Assembly: GCA_009993955.1 (NCBI GenBank) | Contig: JAACSL010000023.1 | Span: forward strand, 1-64,000 | Source of the DNA: Paraglaciecola sp. | GTDB lineage: Bacteria; Pseudomonadota; Gammaproteobacteria; Enterobacterales; Alteromonadaceae | DNA length: 64,000 bases | Direction: 5' to 3' | Part shown: positions 19,790 through 29,179 of the stretch, one piece after another | Position numbering within the stretch: position 1 is the stretch's first letter | Layout: each line of letters opens with the position of its first letter | Translations under genes and position numbers: made by a program | Notes under the pieces: generated by a model | Seen by the model: the letters and a program-made list of their open reading frames with translations, nothing else | What the model was told of the DNA's origin: nothing | Databases searched by the model: none

Positions 19790-21986
19790 AATGAGGTGTC
19801 TCGCTCAGCGCTATTTGCACAAACTATGGCCAAACATACTGCGCGGTGTGGTTATGGCGTTGCTGAGCCTTGGTCTGTGCCACGCCCAACAAGCGTCTGT
19901 ATCATCAGTAAACACAGACCCTAAACAAGTGGTAGTCGAAAAATATTATCAGCAGGCACTCTACGCGTATTTTCAAGGCGATTTTGCCCAAGCCTTGTTG
20001 TACCTTGCCTTGTTAGAGCAGACTACACCCCAAGCCCTCACCTTAGTGCCCACTTATCTGCGCAACGAAGCACTCGAACCACTGTTACTCAAGGGCGCCA
20101 TCAGTTTGGCCTATGGTTTAGAGGATCAGGCCGCGGCTATTTTTCAGCAAAGTCTGCAGCAATATTCCGACTCCGAAAAACGCACATTTGCTTGGTTTTT
20201 ACTGGGCCAGACTTATTATCAGCAAGGGCGTTTTGAGCAAGCCCAACAGGCATTTTTAGCTATAACAGCAGATGACAGTCTCGTTTATCTTGATCAAACA
20301 AGTCGTGACACGCTGCTGTATTCCCAAGCCCAATTGGCCGCATATTTTGGCACTGAAGAACCGGGGGCTTGGCTTAGCAAGTTATCTGCAGACTCCATTT
20401 ATTTGCCGTATCTGCAATACAATCAGGCCTTGGTTTTGTTGCAACAGGGTAAAAGTCAGGAAGCCATTACGCAGTTGCGTCAACTGGCCGAGCCTCAGCA
20501 ATCGAGTTTTGGCGCATTGGTCGATGGTTGGCTCAGCCCTTTGTGGCAGGCCGATGAGCAACGTGATGGCGACACAACGTTGTCACAAGACGAAGAACGT
20601 CGAGGGTTGCGGGATAGAGCAAATCTCAGTCTAGGTTATGTGCTTCTGCAACAAAATCAAGCACCAGAAGCCTACCGAGTATTTGCCAAGGTGCGTCGCG
20701 CCGGACTCGACGGTGATGCTGCCTTACTCGGTTATGGCTGGGCGGCGGCAAAAAATGATGAATTACAAACCGCGTTGGGCATTTGGCAGGCATTGATGCA
20801 GTTGCCCTATGATTCAAGTTTTAGCCTCGAAGCGTATTTAGCGTCGGCCTATGCCTACGAACAAGCCTTTGCCCCTAAACAAGCCGTGCAGGTGCTTGAT
20901 CAAGGTGTGAAACGTTTTAATTCGGCCTTGCAGCAAATACAGCTTGCCAAACAGCAGGTGCAAAAACCTGCATTTATCGTTGCTTTGGCCAATCACATTG
21001 ACGCCCAACGTATGGACGTCCCACCTACTGACGCCCAACGTAGTGAGGTGCAACCACCTGGCTCAGCTAAAACAGGGTTTACTCAGTATGCTGCGCAGCC
21101 AGCAACAACCATACTCAGTCGTGTGGTAGATGCTGTGGTATTAAGCAATGACTTTCGTCAAAAGTTAGATGCAGTAAAACAAAGTGTGCGGATTCAACAA
21201 CAACTTGAGGAATGGCAACAACGCTTAGTCAGTTACCACGTGATGCTGGATGAACGTCAAGCAGCACGCCAAGCAGAGGCAAAAAACATGTTGCAAGACC
21301 GTATTTTTGATCGATTGCCCGCCCTGCAAGCAAAGCGTGATGAACTGAAGCAACAACTTGAAGACAGCAGGTCGCAAAACAGCAGTGTCAGCTTAATGTC
21401 CCCTGAATTTCAGGCGTGGCAACAACGACTAACAGGTGCCAAGCTAACACTGCAAAGAATTCAAAGCCGTCGACAAGCCCTGAACCAAGCACCACTTGAT
21501 GAAGCGTATCAACAACGCTTAGCGCGTATCGAAGGTGTATTAAGTTGGCAAGCGAGTGAGGCTTATCCAGTGAAATACTGGCAAACTCAGCGCCTGCTTA
21601 ACGACGTGGATGACGCCTTATATGAGGCATCAGCGCAACAACAAGATTTACTGAGCGTGATTAATCAGCGCCCGGATTATAGCGCGCAGCGCAACCGAAT
21701 AGAGGGGTTGCAACAGCGAATTGCGCAACAGCAAACCACCACCACCAGTATCCAAAACACCTTGCGTGCTGAACTAACCAAAGCCTTGCACAGCGCTTTG
21801 CAGGAGCAACAAGCTGCGATTGAGGATTATCGAATTCAGGCGCAATTAGCCATGGTGCGTTTACAAGATCAAGCTTTGCAGCAAAATCAACATTCTACCT
21901 TACCTGCTGTGCCCTCAGCTGACATTGGTCGTCCGCCGATGCTGGGATCAGGTCAAAACGAAGTGCAAAGGCAAGACCAACGATGA
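19776..21986 (+). CDS. TPR/coiled-coil exported protein
   Basis: 736 aa; TPR-like N-terminus; long Q-rich coiled-coil C-terminus. Confidence 0.7.
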   Translation: MSSYKMRCLAQRYLHKLWPNILRGVVMALLSLGLCHAQQASVSSVNTDPKQVVVEKYYQQALYAYFQGDFAQALLYLALLEQTTPQALTLVPTYLRNEALEPLLLKGAISLAYGLEDQAAAIFQQSLQQYSDSEKRTFAWFLLGQTYYQQGRFEQAQQAFLAITADDSLVYLDQTSRDTLLYSQAQLAAYFGTEEPGAWLSKLSADSIYLPYLQYNQALVLLQQGKSQEAITQLRQLAEPQQSSFGALVDGWLSPLWQADEQRDGDTTLSQDEERRGLRDRANLSLGYVLLQQNQAPEAYRVFAKVRRAGLDGDAALLGYGWAAAKNDELQTALGIWQALMQLPYDSSFSLEAYLASAYAYEQAFAPKQAVQVLDQGVKRFNSALQQIQLAKQQVQKPAFIVALANHIDAQRMDVPPTDAQRSEVQPPGSAKTGFTQYAAQPATTILSRVVDAVVLSNDFRQKLDAVKQSVRIQQQLEEWQQRLVSYHVMLDERQAARQAEAKNMLQDRIFDRLPALQAKRDELKQQLEDSRSQNSSVSLMSPEFQAWQQRLTGAKLTLQRIQSRRQALNQAPLDEAYQQRLARIEGVLSWQASEAYPVKYWQTQRLLNDVDDALYEASAQQQDLLSVINQRPDYSAQRNRIEGLQQRIAQQQTTTTSIQNTLRAELTKALHSALQEQQAAIEDYRIQAQLAMVRLQDQALQQNQHSTLPAVPSADIGRPPMLGSGQNEVQRQDQR
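21000..21060 (+). repeat. 30-bp imperfect direct repeat inside TPR gene
   Basis: ACGCCCAACGTATGGACGTCCCACCTACTG / ACGCCCAACGTAGTGAGGTGCAACCACCTG. Confidence 0.8.
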
Positions 21987-24900
21987 TGCTAAGAATGAAT
22001 AAACATCTGGTTTTGCTCAGTCTGTTGCTTACCACAGGCTGCTCGTTGTATGACACACCAGAGCCAACACCTAGGCAAGTTGGCATAAGTGCAGAGACCT
22101 TGGGGGATCAGTACTTCCCGCCCCAAGCCTTAGATAACCAGATTTTGGCCAAACCAGCACTAGAAGATTTGCGCCAAGCTTATGCTGATTTGTTGCCCTT
22201 GGTGACTAATGTCGAGATCCGCAAAGCCGTGCAGTTACGCCTAGCCGATCTCAGTGCAGTGTTGGCTGAACAACAATTAGAAAGCGGTATTGTAGCGCCA
22301 CAACAAGGTGTGTTAAGTTCGGCGATAGCACAATATCAAAATCTGCTAAATCAAGCGCTGCCGCCCAGTAATCATATGGAGATTCTGTATCAGCTGGCCA
22401 AAGCCTACGATCAACAAGGTCAGCCAGAAAAAAGTAAAGCCACCCTGGAAGCCTTGTTAACTCAGTACCCGCAAAATCCCTATCTGTCAGAAGCCAATTT
22501 CCGTTTAGGGGAAGAAGCGTTTAGTCGCGGTAATTATCCAGCGGCTATTAAAGCCTACACTACGGTAGTCGATGAAGGTGCACAAAGTGCCTATTTTCCC
22601 ACATCAGCGTATATGCTGGGCTGGAGCTATTTTAAATTGTCACGTTATGCCGACGCCCTGCGTGCTTTCACGTTATTGTTAGACAATAGCCTACCCAACG
22701 ACATTATTGCCCAGCCCTTTTTTACGCAGGTGGATAGCCAGGCGCAAATCGATGCCCTTGGCGTTGGCGACAAACGCTTGGTGAACGATACCTTGCGAGT
22801 CATGAGTTTGATTTTTTCATACCGTGAGGGGCAATACGAGCAGGCTGCAGATAGTTTAATGGCGCATTTTGCCGAGGTTGGCCCCCGCCATTATGAATAT
22901 GTGTTGTACAACCAACTGGCGCAACTTTATCTCAACCAAAGGCGGTTTCGTGAAGGGGCGCAAGTTTATCAACGCTTTGCCCAAACTCATGAGCAGCATT
23001 TTCAAGCCGCGATCTTTGCGGTTAAAGAAATCGACGCCTACATCTTGGGTAAATTCCCCAGTCTGGTACTGCCAGCTAAACAGCAATTTGTTGAACGCTA
23101 CGGCATGCAAGGTGATTTGTGGGGGCAGTGGGGGATTGTGCAACAAGAGTTAGTTGGGCCATTTTTAAATCAATATTTACAAGAACTTGCCCAATTCGAA
23201 CATAGCCGAGCTCAACTGCTGAGCAATAAAGCCACAGCGCAAGTTGATGGGGGACAAACCAAGCAGCAAAGTGAAGCGGTGCAGTTAAGGTTTAAGCCAG
23301 ATGAGCCTGCCTTGACATCAACAGAATTGCAACAACAGGCTAGGCTTGCCTATTTGCAAGCTGCCAAGTGGTACCGTGAATTTTTAGCCACCTTTAGTGA
23401 TGACTCACTCGCCCCGCAAACCTTGTATAACATGGCTGAGGCTTTATTTTCAGCCGGTCAATATGCACAGGCCATCACCGCTTTTGAAGACTATGCCTAT
23501 GGTCAAGACCAGCATCAAGCCCTGAGCCCTGTGCCAAAACACTCATCCTCTTTGCCGCCACCCACACCACCGGTACCCAAGGCAGAGGCAGGCTACGCGG
23601 CCATTTTGGTGTACCGAGATATTCAAATACACGGCGAACCCAACGCGGCCCTCAGCCAAGAGCAGTGGCTAGATTTGCAAATTGTCAGTCAATTACGTTT
23701 TGTGCAACATTTTCCTGAGGATGACCGTGCCTTGGACGTGTTATATGTCAGTATGCAGCAACTGTTTGATTTAGAACGTTATTTGCCAGCGATTGACCTT
23801 GCCCAGCAGGTACAAAGTTGGCAACCCGCGATAGATGCCAAACAACGTTTGGCGAGCCAGTTAGTGATTGCCCATAGTCAATTTGCATTGGCCGATTATG
23901 CTGGCGCTGAAAGCAGCTATCAGCAAGCCTTACTGTTACTTACGGCCAATGATCCAAGACATGCCGACCTCAGTGAGAGCCTAGCGGCGAGCATCTATAA
24001 ACAAGCAGAATTGAACGTTGAACAGCATTATTTGCCCTTAGCTGTGAATGATTTTTTGCGTGTCATCGCCAGTGCCCCAGACAGTGCAATTCGTATTAAC
24101 GCCCAATATGATGCCGCTACCTATCTACTTGAGATGCAAGAATGGCAGCAGGCCATAGAATTGCTTGAAGACTTTCGCCAGCGTTTTCCTCAGCATCCTT
24201 TGCAAGGTGAGCTGGCTGAAAAACTGATCGTCGCCTATCAGCAAAATCAAAATTGGCAGCAAGCAGCAGATGAGCTATTTAGCTTGTGGCAAAGTCAGCC
24301 AAGCAGCACGCAAGGCCAACAAGCGCTGTATGTGGCGGCTCAGTATTATTACAAAATTGGCCAAACCCAACAGGCGCTGGAAGCATTCCGGCACTACGCT
24401 CATGCCTATCCCCAGCCTTTAGCAGAGGCGAACGAAGCACGTTTTGTGCTCAGTGAAATTTATTTGCAGCGCAAGCAAGGTGAGAATCGCCGTTTTTGGT
24501 TGAAGAAAATCATCGCCGCAGACCAACAAGCGGCAGCGGATGTTAATATTGGGCGCAGCGATCGTTCGCGTTTTTTAGCCGCCATGAGTAGCTTGGTGTT
24601 GGCGCAAGATAAGGTGGCCGAATTCAAACAGATTCAATTAACCCTGCCTTTAAAAACCAGTCTCGCTAACAAGAAGCAGGCCTTGAATGACAGCATGGCT
24701 GCCTTACAACGCACTTTGGATTATCAGGTGGTCGATTTTAGTACGGCCGCCCATTACTACATGGCGGATTTGTATGCGCAGTTGGCCAAGGATTTGTTGG
24801 CCTCCAGTAAACCGAAAAATTTAAATGCCCTAGAGTTAGAACAATACGACTTATTGCTTGAGGAGCAGGCATTTCCCTTTGAGGAACAAGCCATTACTCT

Positions 24901-25042
24901 GCATGAATCTAATGTCCAGCGAGCATGGCGCGGTGTCTATGACGATTGGGTGAAGTTGAGTTTCGCGGCCTTACAACAATTATTACCCGCCCGCTATAAC
25001 AAACAAGAACGATTATTGGAGACTCACCTTGAACTGCGTTAA
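21983..25042 (+). CDS. TPR-repeat lipoprotein (BamD/tol-pal YbgF-like repeats)
   Basis: 1019 aa; lipobox LTTGCSLYD; many TPRs such as AKAYDQQGQPEKSKATLEALLTQYPQNPYLSEANFRLGEEAF. Confidence 0.8.
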   Translation: MMLRMNKHLVLLSLLLTTGCSLYDTPEPTPRQVGISAETLGDQYFPPQALDNQILAKPALEDLRQAYADLLPLVTNVEIRKAVQLRLADLSAVLAEQQLESGIVAPQQGVLSSAIAQYQNLLNQALPPSNHMEILYQLAKAYDQQGQPEKSKATLEALLTQYPQNPYLSEANFRLGEEAFSRGNYPAAIKAYTTVVDEGAQSAYFPTSAYMLGWSYFKLSRYADALRAFTLLLDNSLPNDIIAQPFFTQVDSQAQIDALGVGDKRLVNDTLRVMSLIFSYREGQYEQAADSLMAHFAEVGPRHYEYVLYNQLAQLYLNQRRFREGAQVYQRFAQTHEQHFQAAIFAVKEIDAYILGKFPSLVLPAKQQFVERYGMQGDLWGQWGIVQQELVGPFLNQYLQELAQFEHSRAQLLSNKATAQVDGGQTKQQSEAVQLRFKPDEPALTSTELQQQARLAYLQAAKWYREFLATFSDDSLAPQTLYNMAEALFSAGQYAQAITAFEDYAYGQDQHQALSPVPKHSSSLPPPTPPVPKAEAGYAAILVYRDIQIHGEPNAALSQEQWLDLQIVSQLRFVQHFPEDDRALDVLYVSMQQLFDLERYLPAIDLAQQVQSWQPAIDAKQRLASQLVIAHSQFALADYAGAESSYQQALLLLTANDPRHADLSESLAASIYKQAELNVEQHYLPLAVNDFLRVIASAPDSAIRINAQYDAATYLLEMQEWQQAIELLEDFRQRFPQHPLQGELAEKLIVAYQQNQNWQQAADELFSLWQSQPSSTQGQQALYVAAQYYYKIGQTQQALEAFRHYAHAYPQPLAEANEARFVLSEIYLQRKQGENRRFWLKKIIAADQQAAADVNIGRSDRSRFLAAMSSLVLAQDKVAEFKQIQLTLPLKTSLANKKQALNDSMAALQRTLDYQVVDFSTAAHYYMADLYAQLAKDLLASSKPKNLNALELEQYDLLLEEQAFPFEEQAITLHESNVQRAWRGVYDDWVKLSFAALQQLLPARYNKQERLLETHLELR

Positions 25043-25814
25043 GGCGATGCCAAACAGCAAAGCACTCCTGCTGGTATGGATCAGTGTGGCCACCAGTAGC
25101 TGTAGTTTATTGCCCACAGAGGCAGATTCTGTGGCAACTGAACAGGTCGGCAAAAATAAGGTTGAGCTCAACCAAAGTACCTCTGCGCCAGTCGACCCAC
25201 TGACCCAGCAAGTCTTGGTCTTGCAAGCTCAGCCAAATCGCTATTTACAAAATCCCGCCATGCAAACGCTGAGTGACAATGATGCAACGCGCTACCAACA
25301 GGCCATCGCCTTGCAAAAACAGGGTGATAACACTAAAGCCAAAACGATCTTGCTGGCACTTAGCCAAAGCTATCCACAGTTGTCGGGACTTTGGTTGCAG
25401 CTTGCCCAGCTTGTGGGGCCGGGTGAAGACAGCCAACAACAGCGTTATTTACTGAATGCCGTCGAGGCAAACCCAAACAATTATTTTGCCCATAATCGTT
25501 TGGCTTGGTATTGGCGTCAGCATGGTGAATTTAGCCAAGCACTCAAACACTATGAACTGGCCTTGACAGCTTATCCGGCTTTCGCTGAAACTCACTTAAA
25601 TAAAGCGATACTCAACGATCTCTATCTCGGTAATAAACAAGCGGCATTGCAAGGTTATCTGTTATACCAAGCCTTAGTTAGCCAAACAGGTGAACCTGCA
25701 GATAAACAAGTGGCGGGGTGGATTATTGATTTACAACGTCAATTACAAGCCCAGCAAGCTGAATTTAATCGTGTGTCCGGTTCGATCAAGGAGGCAAACA
25801 ATGAATCTAATTAA
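25029..25814 (+). CDS. TPR lipoprotein
   Basis: SSCSLLP lipobox; TPR AHNRLAWYWRQHGEFSQALKHYELALTAYP. Confidence 0.75.
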   Translation: MNCVKAMPNSKALLLVWISVATSSCSLLPTEADSVATEQVGKNKVELNQSTSAPVDPLTQQVLVLQAQPNRYLQNPAMQTLSDNDATRYQQAIALQKQGDNTKAKTILLALSQSYPQLSGLWLQLAQLVGPGEDSQQQRYLLNAVEANPNNYFAHNRLAWYWRQHGEFSQALKHYELALTAYPAFAETHLNKAILNDLYLGNKQAALQGYLLYQALVSQTGEPADKQVAGWIIDLQRQLQAQQAEFNRVSGSIKEANNESN

Positions 25815-26121
25815 GCTTCTGCCGTGGCTATTAAGCATAAGTAGTCTGGGCACCTTGGTGTTGGCTGAGGCTTTGGCTCAGGAAACCCCGGTGGTGATAA
25901 AACTGCAAGACACCATCCGTGGCGATCAGGAGCAACCCAAAGTCTTGAGTATCGTGCCATGGCAAACACCCAGTGTAAAACCACCCTTGCCCAGTCCGAT
26001 TCTTGAGCGGATCAACCTAAAGTTTGCGCCACTCGAACGTGCTGAATTTAGTCGAGAATTACAACAGCTAATTGAAAAAAAACCGGATGACAGTTATACG
26101 CAGCAAAGCGTAGTGCCGTGA
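25801..26121 (+). CDS. Small exported protein of Exb operon
   Basis: ORF track start 25690 shortened to MNLIKLLPWLLSISSLGTLVLAEALA (signal peptide). Confidence 0.6.
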   Translation: MNLIKLLPWLLSISSLGTLVLAEALAQETPVVIKLQDTIRGDQEQPKVLSIVPWQTPSVKPPLPSPILERINLKFAPLERAEFSRELQQLIEKKPDDSYTQQSVVP

Positions 26122-26197
26122 ACATATACCCAACTTGACCAAGCTAAACGGTATAGTACATCCATACCAATACGGGTGAAGACCCTAGGAGAGCAAA

Positions 26198-26863
26198 ATG
26201 TTAGATGTGATAGTGCGATTTTTTCAAGAAGGTGGAGCGTTTATGTTTCCCATTGCCATCGTGCTGGCCTTGGGGGTCGCTATTGCCATTGAGCGCTATA
26301 TTTTTCTGAGTTTAGCCAAACGAGAAAACAAAAACTCGTTTGCGCAAATCGAACCCTTATTAAACAAAAGTAATTATGCCGGCGTGGTCAACTTTGCCAG
26401 TGCCGACAAGGCACCCATTAGTCGCATGATTGGTGCAGGTATCGCCCGTTTAAACCAAAGCCAGCGCCGTGAAGACATTGAATATGCGATGGAAGAAGGT
26501 TTGATGGAAACGACCCCACGCCTAGAAAAACGCACGGCATATTTAGCTACCTTGGCCAATATTTCCACCCTGTTGGGTCTGTTGGGGACCATCATTGGTT
26601 TAATTGCTGCGTTCTCGGCAGTGGCCAGCGCCGATCCCTCAGAGAAGGCAAGTTTATTATCACAAAGTATTTCGGTGGCTATGAACACTACGGCCTTTGG
26701 CCTAATTGCCGCTATTCCTTTGTTGGCTTTTCATGCCGTCTTGCAAACCAAGACCACTGAAATCATCGACAGCATGGAAATGGCTGGGGTGAAATGTTTG
26801 AATTTGTTGATTGCTCGTCAGGATCTAACCACACATTCACGTGCCAGTGATCCACACGCCTAG
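26198..26863 (+). CDS. MotA/TolQ/ExbB proton channel family protein
   Basis: 221 aa; LATLANISTLLGLLGTIIGLIAAFSAVA. Confidence 0.93.
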   Translation: MLDVIVRFFQEGGAFMFPIAIVLALGVAIAIERYIFLSLAKRENKNSFAQIEPLLNKSNYAGVVNFASADKAPISRMIGAGIARLNQSQRREDIEYAMEEGLMETTPRLEKRTAYLATLANISTLLGLLGTIIGLIAAFSAVASADPSEKASLLSQSISVAMNTTAFGLIAAIPLLAFHAVLQTKTTEIIDSMEMAGVKCLNLLIARQDLTTHSRASDPHA

Positions 26864-26890
26864 TCAAGCGAAACAAAGCCGGAGCAGAAA

Positions 26891-27457
26891 ATGGCCAGAG
26901 CTAGCCTGGGACGCAAAAAACTGAAAAAAAGTGATGCTGAGTTAGACATTACCTCCTTCATGAATCTGATGATCGTGTTGGTACCCGTGTTGTTGATGAT
27001 GATGGTGTTTTCACGCATTACGGTCTTGGATCTGAGCTTGCCAGAACTGGGTGAGGCCAGTTCACAGCCTGTTGACGTCAAAGATCAGCGCCTCGAGTTA
27101 GTGGTCAGAGCCGAGAATATTGCCGTGTATTATCCTCAGGGGTATTTGGTAAAAGACATTCCATTGGCCGCAAGGAGCTATGATTACAAGGCGCTGCAAA
27201 CCATTCTTATTCAGATCAAACAGACCCTCTTACAGCAAAATATTGAAAAACGTGCGGCTACGCTGTTGCTCGAAGAAAACATTCCCTATCAAGTGATTGT
27301 GGCCTTGATGGATACCACACGCTCGTATCAAGATGTATTGATAGCAAGCGTGGTAGACGCTGAATTGTTCCCAGAAATATCCCTCGGCGATGCGCCCAGC
27401 GTGGATGCGCCCAGCGTGGATGCGCCCAGCGTGTTGACGCCCACAGGCAATAATTAG
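26891..27457 (+). CDS. ExbD/TolR family biopolymer transporter (first copy)
   Basis: LDITSFMNLMIVLVPVLLMMMVF; ExbD fold; C-terminal DAPSV repeats. Confidence 0.88.
   Translation: MARASLGRKKLKKSDAELDITSFMNLMIVLVPVLLMMMVFSRITVLDLSLPELGEASSQPVDVKDQRLELVVRAENIAVYYPQGYLVKDIPLAARSYDYKALQTILIQIKQTLLQQNIEKRAATLLLEENIPYQVIVALMDTTRSYQDVLIASVVDAELFPEISLGDAPSVDAPSVDAPSVLTPTGNN
27389..27433 (+). repeat. 3 x 15-bp tandem repeat GATGCGCCCAGCGTG encoding (DAPSV)3
   Basis: Exact triplicate in the 3' end of the first exbD-like gene. Confidence 0.97.
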
Positions 27458-27466
27458 GATGATGCG

Positions 27467-28015
27467 ATGAAAAAATCCGCCAGAGCCATGCGCATGGAAC
27501 GTCATCATAAACGCATGTCTAAAGATTCAAAACTGAGCCTTGTATCACTGATGGATATTTTTACCATCTTGGTGTTTTTCTTGATGTTGAATGCTTCCGA
27601 TGTGCAGGTTTTGCAAAACAGTAAAAGCGTTATTTTACCTCAATCGACGGCCAAACAAGCAGCACGAGAAACCCTGCTGTTGGTGGTGAATAACCACGAT
27701 TTAATACTTCAGGGGCGTAAGTTAGCCGATGTGGCAGAATTGCTCGCCAAACCCGATGAAATCATCGCTGAACTTGCCACGGAATTGGCTTATCAACTGG
27801 GTAGATCGAAACAAACGACCCAAGATCTCAATAACAACGCTGACAAAGACGCTGAGATTGGCCGCGCCATTACCATCATGGGAGACAAAAGCATTCCCTA
27901 TGCCTTGCTAAAACGCATTATGCAAACCTGTGCACAAGCAGGGTTTACTGATATTTCCCTTGCTGTGGAGAGCCTCGACGTCGATAGCACAACAACGGCG
28001 GATAATCAGCCATGA
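27467..28015 (+). CDS. ExbD/TolR family biopolymer transporter (second copy)
   Basis: LSLVSLMDIFTILVFFLMLNASD; ILQGRKL...ITIMGDKSIPYALLKRIMQTCAQAGFTDISLAVE. Confidence 0.9.
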   Translation: MKKSARAMRMERHHKRMSKDSKLSLVSLMDIFTILVFFLMLNASDVQVLQNSKSVILPQSTAKQAARETLLLVVNNHDLILQGRKLADVAELLAKPDEIIAELATELAYQLGRSKQTTQDLNNNADKDAEIGRAITIMGDKSIPYALLKRIMQTCAQAGFTDISLAVESLDVDSTTTADNQP

Positions 28016-29046
28016 GTAGTACCATTGAAGCAGCCATGCTGAGTTCTTTGCGTCAAACTCAGCCGGTTCCTGTCTTTGTATCACAATTGCCGTGGTCGTC
28101 GAGCGCGATAGAAAATCGTCGTTTTGGTCAAATTACCTTGGTGGTCTTGGTCTTAACCCTGTTGTTAGCTGCGTTGGTTAAATGGCAAGAACTACCTGAA
28201 CGTCCGCGTGCCGAAAAAGAAAAAGTGCCGCCGCAACTAACACGAATTGTTAAACCTGTGAAAGTGGAACCACCTAAACCCCTTGAACCACCCAAACCAG
28301 TCGTAATACCCGAGCCAGAGGTGAAAAAGCCAGAGCCAGAACGTAAACCACCCCCGCCAGTAAACACACCTGAGGTGACTAAAAAAACGCCTGAGCCAGT
28401 TAAAGTCAAAGTCCCCAGCCAAGCAGAACTGACTGAACTTGCTAAACAAAAAGCGCAACAAAGTGGTTTATTGGCGCTGCAAGATGAGTTGGCCAGCATG
28501 CGTGACAACCTATCGGTGAATAATCTTGCTGCCACAGACAGCATTAAAGGCGCCGGTAGCAGTGACGAAACCCAACGTAAATTTATTGGCAAAACCGTGT
28601 CCAACGCGAGCGGCGGGGTTGATACCAGTCGGTTGAGCACCAACACTGGCTCAAAAGGCGAATTGGCCGAGCGTAAAAATACCGAATACGTGGCACCCAT
28701 TGAGGGCATTGCCTCACTGGCGGCACAACAAGTGAATGAAGAAGAGAGTGTGGTGGGCAATCGCAGCACCGAATCTATTCGTCGTGTTCTCGATACTAAC
28801 AAGGGCGGCATTTACGCCATTTATCGCCGTGCCCTTCGCAACGATGCCAGTTTACAAGGCAAGCTCACCGTCAACTTACAAATTGAAGCCGACGGCACGG
28901 TCTCAGCGATTAAAGTGATCAGCAGCGAACTCAATTCTGCTGAACTAGAGCAAGACCTGATAAACCGGATTAAGTTGATTAATTTCGGTAAACAAGCCGT
29001 CAGCCAAACCCTGTTAGATTATTCATTTAACTTTTTGCCGTTTTAA
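28012..29046 (+). CDS. AgmX/PglI C-terminal domain, TonB-like protein
   Basis: Pro-rich PPKPLEPPKPVVIPEPEVKKPEPERKPPPP spacer; RSTESIRRVLDTNKGGIYAIYRRALRNDASLQGKLTVNLQIEADGTVSAIKV. Confidence 0.85.
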   Translation: MSSTIEAAMLSSLRQTQPVPVFVSQLPWSSSAIENRRFGQITLVVLVLTLLLAALVKWQELPERPRAEKEKVPPQLTRIVKPVKVEPPKPLEPPKPVVIPEPEVKKPEPERKPPPPVNTPEVTKKTPEPVKVKVPSQAELTELAKQKAQQSGLLALQDELASMRDNLSVNNLAATDSIKGAGSSDETQRKFIGKTVSNASGGVDTSRLSTNTGSKGELAERKNTEYVAPIEGIASLAAQQVNEEESVVGNRSTESIRRVLDTNKGGIYAIYRRALRNDASLQGKLTVNLQIEADGTVSAIKVISSELNSAELEQDLINRIKLINFGKQAVSQTLLDYSFNFLPF

Positions 29047-29179
29047 CGAAACATGACAAAAAACGCTGTCACTCCCTAGGCTTGAATCTGTATTGATCAT
29101 CGACGGCTGTCCGGCCCCGGGCAAACACACATTTTGACACTGCTACACGCCGCACCTATTGCTGTGTTAGTGTGGGGCA

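Noticed and set aside
27389-27433. Same repeat family as 21000 and 56041
   Set aside because: GCGCCCAGCG shows partial resemblance only; exact 15-bp in-frame period suggests simple slippage.
28128-28811. 227-aa minus-strand ORF
   Set aside because: Antisense to the AgmX/TonB-like gene; low-complexity Gly/Ser translation of a proline-rich sense region.
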